Part shown: in pieces, positions 27,249 through 36,009 of the stretch
Numbering within the stretch: the stretch's first letter is position 1
Layout of the letters: each line of letters begins with the position of its first letter
Assembly: GCA_000721375.1 (NCBI GenBank)
Contig: JOGW01000007.1
Coordinates: 186,001-250,000 of the forward strand
Reading direction: 5' to 3'
Length of the DNA stretch: 64,000 bases
Source: Streptomyces sp. NRRL B-3428
GTDB lineage: Bacteria; Actinomycetota; Actinomycetes; Streptomycetales; Streptomycetaceae
Made by a program: the position numbers and the translations under genes
Notes under the pieces: model-generated
Databases searched by the model: none
What the model was told of the DNA's origin: nothing
Seen by the model: the letters and a program-made list of their open reading frames with translations, nothing else

Positions 27249-27773
27249 CTATGCGCCGCCTCGACGCCTGCGCACGAACCTGCCGGCCACGGCGAGGCCC
27301 GCGGCGGTCGCGAGCAGCAGCCCGATCAGGGCGTGCCGCCAGCCGGGTCCGGTGCTCGGCGCCTCCGCGCTCAGCGCGGCCGTACCACCGCCGCCCGCGC
27401 GGATCGGGGCGGTGGGAGTGGGCGTGACCTGGCTGACGACGGTGACCGTGCCCTTGGCCTTGCCGTCCTTGCCGTCACAGGTGACGGATACGTCGTACGT
27501 GCCGGGGGTGGCCGTCGACCGGATCATCGCCTCGCCGCTCAGCGGATACCCGGCGCCGTCGCGCCCGGTGAGCGCCCCGTCGGCGACGAACACCGACGAC
27601 TTGGCCGCCCCCGTCGTCCCGTCGCACCCCGTGGCGCTCAGCTCGACCTGAGCGCCCGGCGCGACGGTGTTCGGACTGACTCTGACGGTCCCGTCCGCGG
27701 CGTACGCGGGTGCGGCGACTGCGAGGGCGGCGACGGCGGCGCACAGGGTGAGCCTGACCCGGGCTGAGGGCAT
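27249..27773 (-). CDS. Secreted Ig-like protein with C-terminal membrane anchor, paired with the sortase
   Basis: 174 residues with signal peptide MPSARVRLTLCAAVAALAVAAPAYA. A beta-sandwich region follows (VRVSPNTVAPGAQVELSATGCDG, then GTYDVSVTCDGKDG with two cysteines), then a Pro/Thr/Ala-rich linker, a hydrophobic helix (ALIGLLLATAAGLAVAG) and RFVRRRRGGA. The helix plus arginine tail looks like a cell-wall sorting tail, but no LPxTG or LAxTG stands before it; STGPGW is the nearest. It may be the dedicated partner or substrate of the adjacent class F sortase; this is inferred from context. Confidence 0.65.
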   Translation of the reverse strand: MPSARVRLTLCAAVAALAVAAPAYAADGTVRVSPNTVAPGAQVELSATGCDGTTGAAKSSVFVADGALTGRDGAGYPLSGEAMIRSTATPGTYDVSVTCDGKDGKAKGTVTVVSQVTPTPTAPIRAGGGGTAALSAEAPSTGPGWRHALIGLLLATAAGLAVAGRFVRRRRGGA

Positions 27774-27828
27774 GGTGGACCTCCTGGGTCGAGCCTGTCG
27801 CCCAGGGGTCCTGTGTGCATGCGGGTGT

Positions 27829-27856
27829 GGGCCGTCCGGGTGGCCCCCGACGGCCC
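27829..27856 (-). terminator. Hairpin after the HAD phosphatase gene
   Basis: GGGCCGTC (27829-27836) pairs with GACGGCCC (27849-27856), immediately beyond the stop at 27863 on the minus strand. Confidence 0.6.
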
Positions 27857-27862
27857 CAGTCC

Positions 27863-28642
27863 CTAGACCAGCTCCACCAGATCCGCGATCGAGTCCACGA
27901 TGTGCGAAGGACGGAACGGGTACTTCTCGACCTCCACCGGGGTCGTCAGACCCGTCAGGACCAGGTACGTGACCATCCCGGCCTCCAGGCCCGCGAGGAC
28001 GTCCGTGTCCATCCGGTCGCCGATCATCACCGAGGTCTCCGAATGCGCCCCGATCGCGTTCAGACCCGTCCGCATCATCAGCGGGTTCGGCTTGCCCGCG
28101 AAGTACGGCTCCTTGCCGGTGGCCTTCGTGATCAGCGCGGCGACCGCACCCGTGGCCGGCAGCGGCCCTTCGAGGGACGGACCCGTCTCGTCCGGGTTCG
28201 TGCAGATGAAGCGGGCGCCGTTGTTGATCAGGCGGACCGCCTTCGTCATGGCTTCGAAGGAGTACGTACGCGTCTCGCCCAGCACGACGTAATCGGGGTC
28301 CGCGTCCGTCAGGACGTACCCGATGTCGTGCAGCGCCGTGGTCAGACCGGCCTCACCGATCACGTACGCCGTACCGTTGGGCCGCTGGTCGTCGAGGAAC
28401 TTGGCCGTCGCGAGCGCCGAGGTCCAGATGTTCTCGACGGGGATGTCGAGCCCCATCCGCTTCAGACGGGCATGCAGATCGCGGGCCGTGTAGATCGAGT
28501 TGTTGGTGAGCACCAGGAACGGCTTGCCCGATTCCTTCAGCCGCTTCAGGAAGGCGTCGGCGCCCGGGATCGGCACACCCTCGTGGATGAGGACACCGTC
28601 CATGTCGGTGAGCCAGGATTCGATGGGCTTGCGCTCTGCCAC
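27863..28642 (-). CDS. HAD-IIA family phosphatase (NagD-like)
   Basis: 259 residues from GTG 28642, preceded by GGAGA; an upstream GTG extension lacks support. The HAD motifs are LTDMDGVL (I), LVLTNNS (II), the lysine in YFAGKPNPLMM (III) and MIGDRMDTDVLAGLEAGM (IV), with the C2 cap between II and III. NagD-type enzymes dephosphorylate small sugar or nucleotide phosphates in the cytoplasm. It stands alone between strong hairpins; the physiological substrate is unknown. Confidence 0.88.
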   Translation of the reverse strand: MAERKPIESWLTDMDGVLIHEGVPIPGADAFLKRLKESGKPFLVLTNNSIYTARDLHARLKRMGLDIPVENIWTSALATAKFLDDQRPNGTAYVIGEAGLTTALHDIGYVLTDADPDYVVLGETRTYSFEAMTKAVRLINNGARFICTNPDETGPSLEGPLPATGAVAALITKATGKEPYFAGKPNPLMMRTGLNAIGAHSETSVMIGDRMDTDVLAGLEAGMVTYLVLTGLTTPVEVEKYPFRPSHIVDSIADLVELV

Positions 28643-28713
28643 GGGACTGATCTCCGCTTCTCGGCCGGTCCAGACGTCAGGCGGCAGGAGGCCGCCGGAC
28701 ACGGCCAGCGTAA

Positions 28714-28741
28714 CGGGGCGGGCCGATCACGGCCCGCCCCG
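28714..28741 (-). terminator. Hairpin after the secreted phosphodiesterase-like gene
   Basis: An 11-bp perfect GC stem (28714-28724 with 28731-28741), loop GATCAC, 34 bp past the stop on the minus strand. Confidence 0.8.
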
Positions 28742-28774
28742 CCCAAGATCAGAGACAGCGCCTCGCCAGGCGTG

Positions 28775-30337
28775 TCACGCGATCCACACGTTGTCGACCG
28801 CCCAGAACCAGTTGTTCGTCCCGGTGTAGCGGAAGCGCACCTGGACGTTCGAGGCTCCGGACGGCACGTTCAGCGTGAGGTTCTGCCCCTGCGCGAGCGC
28901 GTCCGCCGTGAAGGACTTCACGAGCTGCGGTGCCCCGCCGTCGTACGAGACGAGGACCTGGGCCGTCTGGCCCGCCTCGTGCCGGTAGTGGGTCTGGAAG
29001 CGCAGGGTGCGGGAAGTGCCGCCGGTGACGGCCCACTTGGGGCTGACGAGCGTCGAGTCGAACTTGCCGCTGGAGGCCTTGTCGTCCCACTCGTCGGAGT
29101 CGGCTACGGCGAAGACGTCACGGCCGCGGACGTTCAGCTCGCGCCACTGGTCGCGCTGGGCCTGCGTCCAGAACTCGTCCGTGGTGAACGCCCAGCCCCG
29201 CCACTCGGTGACCCCGCCGGTGCCCATCGCCGAGTTGTCCACGGACCAGCCGCTGGGCGGTGTGTGGGTGTAGCCCTTCACCGTGGAGGGGATGGCCGTC
29301 TCGTCCGTACGGGTCCGGAGCGATCCTCGTACGGTGTCGAAGGCGTCGTTGTCGGGAGCGTTCAACGGGACGCCGTCCAGGCCGGAGGTGGAGACGCCGA
29401 CGCGCTGGAGGGCGGTGGCGGCGACGTCGACCAGGCGGACGTCCTGGCGCACCGAGCCCGCCGTGATCCCCGCACCCTTGGCGATCACGAAGGTCCCGCG
29501 CTCCGCGACGGTGGAGCCGCCGTGTCCGCCGGCGGCGGTGTGCCCGTGGTCGGTGGTGACCAGGATCGTCCAGCTCTCCTGGGCGTACGTGGGACGGGCC
29601 TCGACCGCGTTCAGGAGCGTGCCGATGTGCTGGTCGGTGCGGTGGATCGCGTCGAGGTAGGCCTGGCTGTTCGCGCCCGAGCCGTGTCCGGCGATGTCGA
29701 TCTCACCGAAGTAGACGAAGGAGGCGTCGGGGTCGCCGTTCTTGAGCTCGGTGGCGGCGGCGGAGGCGATCTTGGGGTCCTCGACTCCGTAGCCGTTGGC
29801 GTCTCCCTTGAGGCCGAGGCGCTTGTCGACGGTCGGCGAGAAGATCGGGCCGCCGGAGTCCGAGGAGGCGATGGGTTCCCAGTCGGCGGCCGCGTAGGTG
29901 TTGAGCGAGGGGTCGGCCTTCTCGGCGCGCGTCAGGAAGTCGGGGTACGCGGTGAAGTTCTTGCCCGCGAAGGAGTTGTCCTTCACTCCGTGCTTGTCGG
30001 GCCATACGCCGGTGGCGATGGAGGACCAACCGGGACCGGAGGAGGTCGCGGCCATGGGCGAGGCGTAGAGGGTGCTGGGGGCGGTGAGGCCCTCAGCCAT
30101 CAGACGCTTGAGGTGGGGGGCGTCGGCGGCCTTCACACGGTCGAGTACGGCGCCGTCGACACCGATGACGAGGACCTTGTTCTCGACGGCGAGCGGGGCG
30201 GCGTCCGCGGTGCCGGCGTTCAGCTGCACGGCGCCGGCGAGCAGCAGCGCGGCCGCGGCGGCCAGGGAGAGGGGGCGGGTCCGGATGGAGCGGGTGCTGG
30301 TGCGTCTGGGCAGGACTGAGTGCACGAGTGTCTCCAT
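28775..30337 (-). CDS. Secreted alkaline phosphatase/phosphodiesterase superfamily protein with C-terminal beta domain
   Basis: 520 residues with a long signal peptide ending near NAGTADAAPLA. The N-terminal catalytic domain (about 50-330) has the metal motif VIGVDGAVLD, nucleophile region AATSSGPGWSSIATGVWPDKHGV, FGEIDIAGHGSG and VTTDHGHTAAGGHGG, matching type I phosphodiesterase/nucleotide pyrophosphatase enzymes. Residues after about 380 (GVTEWRGWAF, WDDKASSGKFDSTLVSPKW) form a jelly-roll-like domain ending NNWFWAVDNVWIA, likely carbohydrate- or surface-binding. It presumably cleaves phosphoesters outside the cell, which fits the phosphonate cluster that follows. Confidence 0.82.
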   Translation of the reverse strand: METLVHSVLPRRTSTRSIRTRPLSLAAAAALLLAGAVQLNAGTADAAPLAVENKVLVIGVDGAVLDRVKAADAPHLKRLMAEGLTAPSTLYASPMAATSSGPGWSSIATGVWPDKHGVKDNSFAGKNFTAYPDFLTRAEKADPSLNTYAAADWEPIASSDSGGPIFSPTVDKRLGLKGDANGYGVEDPKIASAAATELKNGDPDASFVYFGEIDIAGHGSGANSQAYLDAIHRTDQHIGTLLNAVEARPTYAQESWTILVTTDHGHTAAGGHGGSTVAERGTFVIAKGAGITAGSVRQDVRLVDVAATALQRVGVSTSGLDGVPLNAPDNDAFDTVRGSLRTRTDETAIPSTVKGYTHTPPSGWSVDNSAMGTGGVTEWRGWAFTTDEFWTQAQRDQWRELNVRGRDVFAVADSDEWDDKASSGKFDSTLVSPKWAVTGGTSRTLRFQTHYRHEAGQTAQVLVSYDGGAPQLVKSFTADALAQGQNLTLNVPSGASNVQVRFRYTGTNNWFWAVDNVWIA

Positions 30338-30429
30338 GAGTGGGGGAGGGGACAGACCGCCGAGGAGTCTCGGGGGCCCGGATGGACGTGCGGTGACCGG
30401 CGTACGTCCTCCGGTCGCAGAGCGGGAGA

Positions 30430-31503
30430 TCAGCTGGCGCGGGCGGCGGCCGGTGCTTGGGGCCGCACCGCCTGACGCGGGGCTCCCGCTCCCTGCGCAC
30501 CCTCGAACGCGGCATCGAGGGCGCCCAAGTCGTAGTCGCCTTCGACCAGTTCAGCGAAGGGGTACGTGGTGTGGTGCGCGGCGAGGAAGTCCACGGCCCG
30601 CCGCAGGTCGTCGGGGCGGTAGTTGTGGACCCCGGTGATCCGGTGGAGTCCACGCACCAGGCGTTCGGGGTCGAGGGGGACGGACGGGCCGGGGAAGACG
30701 GAGCCGGCGAGGACGGCGGTGCCGCCGATGGTCAGGGCGTCCAGACAGGTGCGTACGGCGTCGGGGTGGCCGGAGAGTTCGAGGGCCACGTCGATGTCCG
30801 TCGCCGTTGTCCGTTCGTGCGCCTCGCACGCCCCGAACTGCCGCGCCTGGCGCCGGCGTCGAGGATCCGGGTCCACCGCGATCACCTGAGCACCCGCCTC
30901 GACGGCCATGGCGATCGCGGTGACACCGAGCATCCCGGCGCCGGCCACCAGGACGCGGCGGCCGTCGAGCGGCCCGGCCTCGGCGATGACGGCCGCCACC
31001 GTCGCGGTGGCGCAGGCGGCCGGGGCGGCCACCTCGTCGGGCAGGGTGTCCGGTACGGCGACGATCGCCGTACCGGGGCGCAGTACGCAGTGGGTGGCGA
31101 ACCCGCCGGTCAGCGGGGCGAGTTCATCGAGCCCCTGATGCCCGTACTTGAAGAGCGACCGGCACTTCTGGGTGAGCCCGCGAGCGCACCGGTCGCAGTC
31201 CCCGCAGGAGGCGGTGACCGACCAGACGGCCCTGAGACCGGGGACGACGGGGCTGCCGTCCTGGCAGCGCACCTCTCCCCCGGTGGCGAGCACCGTGCCG
31301 ACCTGCTCGTGTCCGAGCACGCTCGGGGCCGGTGCGGTCCGGCGGCCGCCGGCCGTGTGCAGATCGCTGCCGCAGACCGTCGCGAGGTCGATACGGACCA
31401 GGACCTCCCCGGGGCCCGGCTCGGCCGCCGTCACCCCGTCGACCACGGTGAAGGGACGGCCGGGTCCGTCCCAACGGGCGTACCTCATAAGGACATCGGT
31501 CAC
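30430..31503 (-). CDS. Zinc-dependent alcohol dehydrogenase of the phosphonate cluster
   Basis: 357 residues from GTG 31503, which overlaps the phnE stop as GTGA. A medium-chain dehydrogenase: catalytic zinc ligands TVCGSDLHTAGG and GHEQ, structural zinc cysteines CGDCDRCARGLTQKC (about 95-109), and the Rossmann motif VLVAGAGMLGVTAIAMA followed by VIAVDPD. It resembles the group noted in many genomes as phosphonate-catabolism-associated alcohol dehydrogenases. Substrate unknown; an aldehyde or alcohol formed after C-P cleavage is likely. The much longer reading frame extending upstream is antisense run-through of phnE and phnC. Confidence 0.82.
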   Translation of the reverse strand: MTDVLMRYARWDGPGRPFTVVDGVTAAEPGPGEVLVRIDLATVCGSDLHTAGGRRTAPAPSVLGHEQVGTVLATGGEVRCQDGSPVVPGLRAVWSVTASCGDCDRCARGLTQKCRSLFKYGHQGLDELAPLTGGFATHCVLRPGTAIVAVPDTLPDEVAAPAACATATVAAVIAEAGPLDGRRVLVAGAGMLGVTAIAMAVEAGAQVIAVDPDPRRRRQARQFGACEAHERTTATDIDVALELSGHPDAVRTCLDALTIGGTAVLAGSVFPGPSVPLDPERLVRGLHRITGVHNYRPDDLRRAVDFLAAHHTTYPFAELVEGDYDLGALDAAFEGAQGAGAPRQAVRPQAPAAARAS

Positions 31504-32318
31504 GACAGCCGCGCCCGCACGAGGGCCGAGAGCCGGTCCACCGCGATGATCAGCACAAGCACCACGATGATGTGCGTGAGCATCTCGTCGAACTTGAAGG
31601 TCCTGATCGACTGGTTGATGAGGAAGCCGATACCACCCGCGCCGACCAGGCCGAGCACCAGCGACGACCGTACGTTCACGTCGAAGCGGTACATCAGCAG
31701 CCCGGTGAGCTGCGGTGTCACCATCGGAAGCAGCGCGTGCGAGGCGACCTGGGCCCGGGAGGCACCGGCCGAGCGCAGAGCTGTGGCCGGACCGGGGTCG
31801 ACGTCCTCGATGGACTCCGCCCACAACTTGCCCATCACACCGACGTTGTGGCACACCAGCGCGAGCACTCCGGGGAACGGGCCGAGGCCCACCGCCGTCA
31901 CGAAGACCAGCGCGAAGACGATCTCGGGGACGGCCCGCAGGAAGGACAGGACCGAGCGCGCGGACTGGTAGATCCAGGCGGGTGCCATGCCCCGGGTCGC
32001 GAGCAGGGCGAGGACGAGGGAGGCGGGCACCGAGAGTGTGGTGCCGAGCAGCCCGATCCACAGGGTGGTCCGCGCGCCTTCGAGACTCGGCTTGAGCACC
32101 TCCCAGGACAGGTTCGGCGGGAAGGCCTCGCCTATGAAGTCCGCCATTCCCTGCCAGCCTTCGACGAAGGCGGTCACGGAGATCCCGGTGGCGTTCCAGG
32201 CGAGGACATGAGCGGTGACGATCACCGCGGTGATGACGAGACCGATCGACTTCTGCCTGGTCCGCTTCGGCTTGGGCGGAACGGCCCGTTTGCGGACCTC
32301 CTGCTGCAGGACGGTCAT
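31500..32318 (-). CDS. phnE: Phosphonate ABC transporter permease PhnE
   Basis: 272 residues, ATG 32318 sharing ATGA with the phnC stop. It has about six membrane helices and the permease EAA-like loop ESIEDVDPGPATALRSAGASRAQVASHALLPMV, plus VNVRSSLVLGLVGAGGIGFLI, which is strongly conserved in PhnE. It forms the membrane channel for phosphonates with PhnC and PhnD. Tight coupling on both sides shows one operon. Confidence 0.93.
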   Translation of the reverse strand: MTVLQQEVRKRAVPPKPKRTRQKSIGLVITAVIVTAHVLAWNATGISVTAFVEGWQGMADFIGEAFPPNLSWEVLKPSLEGARTTLWIGLLGTTLSVPASLVLALLATRGMAPAWIYQSARSVLSFLRAVPEIVFALVFVTAVGLGPFPGVLALVCHNVGVMGKLWAESIEDVDPGPATALRSAGASRAQVASHALLPMVTPQLTGLLMYRFDVNVRSSLVLGLVGAGGIGFLINQSIRTFKFDEMLTHIIVVLVLIIAVDRLSALVRARLS

Positions 32319-33082
32319 GACACGCTCTCCACGCTGATCGGACCGGTCTTTTCCACGGGGTTGCCCTGCCCTGGCGGGGCGGCCTGATCGGCCGGGCTGT
32401 ACAGATGGTCGACGGGTTCGCCGGGCGGGCCGTCCAGCACCACATGCCCCTCGCGCATCCCTACGATCCGGTCGGCGTGCCGTGCGGCGAGCGCCGGCTG
32501 GTGCAGTACGGCGAGCACCGCCATGTCCTCGTCGTGCGCCAGCTCGGCGAGCAGCGCGAGCACCTGCTCGGACGCGGCCGGGTCGAGGGCCGAGACGGGT
32601 TCGTCCGCGAGCAGCACCTTCGGCCGCTGGCACAGCGCACGGGCCACGGCCACCCGCTGCTGCTGGCCGCCGGAGAGGCTGCCCGCCTTGTCGTGCGCAC
32701 GATCCGCGAGTCCCACACGGTCGAGGCAGGCCATGGCCTCCTCCTTGACCTCGGCCGGGAACAGCGCCGGCACAAGGGACTTGTGCAGCGGGAGCCGGCC
32801 GAGGGCGCCCGCGCACACGTTGTCGAGGACCGATCGCCTTCGTACGAGATGGATGTGCTGGAAGATCACGGCGATGTCGAGCCGTCCTGCGCGCTCGCCC
32901 CCGACCAGGACCTCGCCGGACGTCACCGGCTGCAGACCCGCGGCGGCGCGCAGGAGCGTGGACTTGCCGCATCCGTTGGCGCCGAGGACGGCGAGCAGCT
33001 CGCCGCGTCCGACGGTGACATCGACGCCGTGGAGCACCTGCTTCGCGCCGTAGTGCACCACGATCGAGGTCAGGGAGAGCAT
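32315..33082 (-). CDS. phnC: Phosphonate ABC transporter ATP-binding protein PhnC
   Basis: 255 residues, ATG 33082 overlapping the phnD stop (TGATG). Walker A GANGCGKST lies near 36, Q-loop VIFQHIHLV near 75, signature LSGGQQQRVAVARAL near 136 and Walker B VLLADEPVSALD near 157. The order and the short C-terminal part fit PhnC. It energises uptake through PhnE. The last 30 residues (Ser/Pro/Gln-rich) are an extension beyond the domain. Confidence 0.93.
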   Translation of the reverse strand: MLSLTSIVVHYGAKQVLHGVDVTVGRGELLAVLGANGCGKSTLLRAAAGLQPVTSGEVLVGGERAGRLDIAVIFQHIHLVRRRSVLDNVCAGALGRLPLHKSLVPALFPAEVKEEAMACLDRVGLADRAHDKAGSLSGGQQQRVAVARALCQRPKVLLADEPVSALDPAASEQVLALLAELAHDEDMAVLAVLHQPALAARHADRIVGMREGHVVLDGPPGEPVDHLYSPADQAAPPGQGNPVEKTGPISVESVS

Positions 33083-33996
33083 CAGACGTCCTTCTCGCTC
33101 AGACCGAGGGACTCGGCGAGGTCGAACAGCGGCTGGTAGGTCTTGTCGTCGACCTTGAGCAGCGGGCCCGCGGGGTCGACGTCGAGCAGCTTGCCGATCT
33201 CGGCGACCTTGTCCTTCGGCAGTTCGAGCAGCGCCTTCTGGAGGGCTTCCTTGAACTTGGGGTCCATGTCGCCGCGCACCGTGATCGGGTCGTTGGGGAT
33301 CGGCTCCGAGGCCCACACCTTGCGGTACGCGGACTCGTCGAACTTGCCCTCTTCGGTGGCGACCGCGAGCTGCTGCGAGTTGATCTCCGCGGCCTCGACC
33401 TTGCCGTTGGTCAGGGCGAGCAGCGCCTCCGGGTGACCACCCGCGTAGTCGATCTTGACGTCCTTCTCGGCCAGACCGGCATCCTTGATGGCCTGGCGTG
33501 GCAGCGCGTCACCCGAGGTGGAGCCGGGCGAACCGAGCGCCAGGGACTTGCCCTTGAGGTCCTCGATGGACTTGATGTCCGAGTCCTTCGGCACCCATAT
33601 ACCGGCGGTGTACGTGGACAGCTTGCCCTCGGCGTCGCCGAAGGAGGCGAGGGCCTCGGCGTCGGCGCGCTTGCTGGCGAAGACGTAGCCGAGCGGGCCG
33701 AACATGCCGATGTCGAGCTTGCCGTTCTCCATGGCGAGCACCTCGGCCGAGTAGTCCTCGGTGATGGTGAGTTCGACCGGGCAGTCCAGCTGCTTGCTGA
33801 TGCCGTCGGCGAGCGCCTCGGCCGCGGGGGTCAGCTTCGAGGGGTCCTCGAAGGGCTCGACACCGAAGCGGATCTTGCCACCGGGGCAGGTGGCGGAGGC
33901 CTTGCCGTCGTCGGCCTTGTCCTCGCTGCCACAGGCAGCGGTGAGGGCCAGCGAGGCGACGAGAACGCCGGCGAGGGTGAGTCGGCGCAGGGACAT
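33082..33996 (-). CDS. phnD: Phosphonate-binding lipoprotein PhnD
   Basis: 304 residues with lipobox LTAAC (Cys22). The binding-protein fold has IRFGVEPFEDPSKLTPAAEAL, IGMFGPLGYVFA, LGSPGSTSGDALPRQAI and NSQQLAV; the Ser/Thr-rich helix start in GSPGSTSGD is where phosphonate oxygens bind in the PhnD family. It captures phosphonates outside the membrane and passes them to PhnCE. It is the first gene of the coupled phnDCE-dehydrogenase group; GGAG precedes its ATG. Confidence 0.93.
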   Translation of the reverse strand: MSLRRLTLAGVLVASLALTAACGSEDKADDGKASATCPGGKIRFGVEPFEDPSKLTPAAEALADGISKQLDCPVELTITEDYSAEVLAMENGKLDIGMFGPLGYVFASKRADAEALASFGDAEGKLSTYTAGIWVPKDSDIKSIEDLKGKSLALGSPGSTSGDALPRQAIKDAGLAEKDVKIDYAGGHPEALLALTNGKVEAAEINSQQLAVATEEGKFDESAYRKVWASEPIPNDPITVRGDMDPKFKEALQKALLELPKDKVAEIGKLLDVDPAGPLLKVDDKTYQPLFDLAESLGLSEKDV

Positions 33997-34035
33997 GGTG
34001 TTCTCCGGGGTGAGAAGCAGGAAGGGGAGGTGGTG

Positions 34036-34746
34036 TCAGGGGGTGGCGCTGGAGGTGGTGCTCTCGAACGCCGCTATGGTGTCCGGGAGTTGGGCGACGG
34101 AGGCGAGCACGTGGGTGGCGCCGGCCTCCTTGAGCGCGGGCTCGTCATGCGCTCCGGTCAGCACACCGGCCACCAGGCCGGCCCCGGAGCGGACGCCGCT
34201 GAGCACGTCGTACGCGGTGTCACCGGCCACGGCGATCTGCCGCACCCCGTCCACGGCGCCGGTGCGCAGGAGCGCCGCGAGCACCATGTCGGGATACGGG
34301 CGGCCGCGGCCCGCGTCGGCCGGGCAGAGCGTGAGGTCGACCAGGTCGTGCCAGCCGAGCGCCGTGAGGATGGCGTCCTGGGTGGTACGGGCGAAGCCGG
34401 TGGTCAGGACAACCGTCCGGCCCTCGGACCTGAGCCGCTCGATGGCCTCGACGGCACCCGGCAGCGGCGCGATCTTCCCGCCGTCGACGAGCTCGCCGTA
34501 GGCCTGCTCGAAGTAGGTGTTGGCGAGCTGGGCCTTCTTCTCGTCGCCGAAGAGGGCGCGGAAGACGGTGATCTTCGATTCGCCCATGGTGTCGCGTACA
34601 TACTGGAGCTTCTCGGCGTGATCCACCGAACCGGGCTCGACCCCGAGCCGCTCGGCGGCCTTGCTGAAGGCCTGCTCGACGAGACCGCCGTCGGCCACGG
34701 TCGTACCGGCCATGTCGAGCACGACAAGACGTATCTGCTGAGTCAT
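34036..34746 (-). CDS. Phosphonatase-like HAD hydrolase
   Basis: 236 residues from ATG 34746 (an in-frame ATG four codons upstream, 34758, would overlap the preceding gene). LVVLDMAGTTVADGG is the phosphonatase form of HAD motif I; GRTVVLTTGFART and VAGDTAYDVLSGVRSGAGLVAGVLTG are motifs II and IV. The match is to the PhnX-like subgroup in phosphonate loci, which cleaves C-P bonds of phosphonoacetaldehyde-type substrates. The cap lysine expected of true phosphonatase forms a Schiff base; I cannot place it with certainty, so the exact reaction is open. Confidence 0.85.
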   Translation of the reverse strand: MTQQIRLVVLDMAGTTVADGGLVEQAFSKAAERLGVEPGSVDHAEKLQYVRDTMGESKITVFRALFGDEKKAQLANTYFEQAYGELVDGGKIAPLPGAVEAIERLRSEGRTVVLTTGFARTTQDAILTALGWHDLVDLTLCPADAGRGRPYPDMVLAALLRTGAVDGVRQIAVAGDTAYDVLSGVRSGAGLVAGVLTGAHDEPALKEAGATHVLASVAQLPDTIAAFESTTSSATP

Positions 34747-34751
34747 CTGGT

Positions 34752-35873
34752 TCACCATCCGAGGGAGTTGGCGGTCGTCTCGGCTATCGCCGGGGAGCAG
34801 GTCATACCGCGCCCGCCGGGCCCGGTGACGAGGGTGACGCCCTCGCGCAGCCGCTTGCGGTGGACGATCGGGTCCGCTCCGTGGCACTGCGCGTACACCC
34901 CGGCCCAGCGGCGGCGGATCTTGGGCAGCGGCCGTCCGAGCAACTGCTCGGCGACGCGCGCCAGGTGCTCGTACGGGTCCTCGACGGTGTCGAAGGCGAA
35001 GGGGTGCTCGTACTCGTGGGTGTCGCCGATGGTCAGCGAGCCGTCGAGCCGCTGCACCATGAGCAGCTGCATCTTGTGCTCGGCGGCGATCTTCGGTTGC
35101 TTCTGCCCGTCGTTCAGCGCATCGAGCGCCTCGCCCGCGTACGCCGGGTAGTAGCGGAAGCTGTCGGCGTCGGCGACCGTCGTGGTCAGCTCCTCGCCGA
35201 GCGGGTCGGTCTGCATCATCTGCAACCGGACCTTGCGCACCGGGAGTTCGGGGTCGAGCTCACGGATCAGCCCGCCGAGCCAGGCACCGGTCGCGAGGAT
35301 CACATGGTCGCCGCGGTGGATGTCCCCGTGATCGTCCCGTACGGCGTTCTCACCGACCACGTCCCGCACCTCACGTCCGGGCAGGAAGGTGTAGCGGCCG
35401 GTGGCGGCGAGCGCCTCGCGCAGGGCGAGCTGCGCGGTGCGCGACTCCACGGCGGCGTCGCGCTCGCAGTACAGCGCGGCCTCGAACTCGCCCCGGAGCG
35501 CCGGGTTCAGCGCCCGCGCCTCGGCGGCGCTCAGGAGCTTGAAGCCACGCGCCCCCGCATCCGCGCGGGCCAACGCGGCCTCCGCGACGGCCAGTTCGGC
35601 AGCGGTACGTACCGGGGTCAGCGATCCGTTCGCACGGAAGCCCACCTTCGGTACGCGGGCACCTATCTCCTCCCACAGCTCGCGGGCGCGCAGCGCGACC
35701 TCCAGCTCCACACCCTGGGCACGCCCGCCCACCCACACCAGACCGAAGTTCCGCAGCGAGGCGCCGCGCGCCTCCGCCTCCCGCTCGATCTGGACGACCT
35801 CATGACCGCGCTCGACGGCCTGCCAGGCGTGCATCGTGCCGATGACTCCGCCGCCTACGACGATGACTCTCAT
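34752..35873 (-). CDS. FAD-dependent oxidoreductase of phosphonate catabolism
   Basis: 373 residues, ATG 35873. The dinucleotide motif VIVVGGGVIGTMHAW at the N-terminus is followed by VQIEREAEARGASLRNFG. A DAO-type fold continues with VILATGAWLGGLI and GPGGRGMTCSPAIAE at the C-terminus. This group is found beside PhnX-like hydrolases; characterised relatives oxidise N-methylated 2-aminoethylphosphonate to phosphonoacetaldehyde, which the hydrolase would then split. The next gene starts within 6 bp of its stop, so the two products likely act in sequence. Confidence 0.82.
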   Translation of the reverse strand: MRVIVVGGGVIGTMHAWQAVERGHEVVQIEREAEARGASLRNFGLVWVGGRAQGVELEVALRARELWEEIGARVPKVGFRANGSLTPVRTAAELAVAEAALARADAGARGFKLLSAAEARALNPALRGEFEAALYCERDAAVESRTAQLALREALAATGRYTFLPGREVRDVVGENAVRDDHGDIHRGDHVILATGAWLGGLIRELDPELPVRKVRLQMMQTDPLGEELTTTVADADSFRYYPAYAGEALDALNDGQKQPKIAAEHKMQLLMVQRLDGSLTIGDTHEYEHPFAFDTVEDPYEHLARVAEQLLGRPLPKIRRRWAGVYAQCHGADPIVHRKRLREGVTLVTGPGGRGMTCSPAIAETTANSLGW

Positions 35874-35948
35874 GCGCCATACGGTCCGGGGGGCGCATGA
35901 CCCACGTCGGTCCTGTCGGCAACGGGACGGTGAACGACCCCCCAAGCT

Positions 35949-35959
35949 TGGACTAGACC
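35949..35959. promoter_or_regulatory. Candidate GntR/HutC operator before the phosphonate genes
   Basis: TGGACTAGACC is one base from a perfect GGTCTAGACC-type palindrome, the sequence class read by HutC-type GntR proteins. It lies 76 bp upstream of the FAD oxidoreductase start, between that gene and the GntR gene. Confidence 0.45.
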
Positions 35960-36009
35960 CGTTATTGATTCGTTAGATGGAGGCCCAACTGTCGTGCCGA
36001 TAAGGGCTG

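Noticed and set aside
31504..32445. Long N-terminal extension of the dehydrogenase frame
   Set aside because: It crosses phnE in another frame; the GTG at 31503 overlapping the phnE stop is the normal start.
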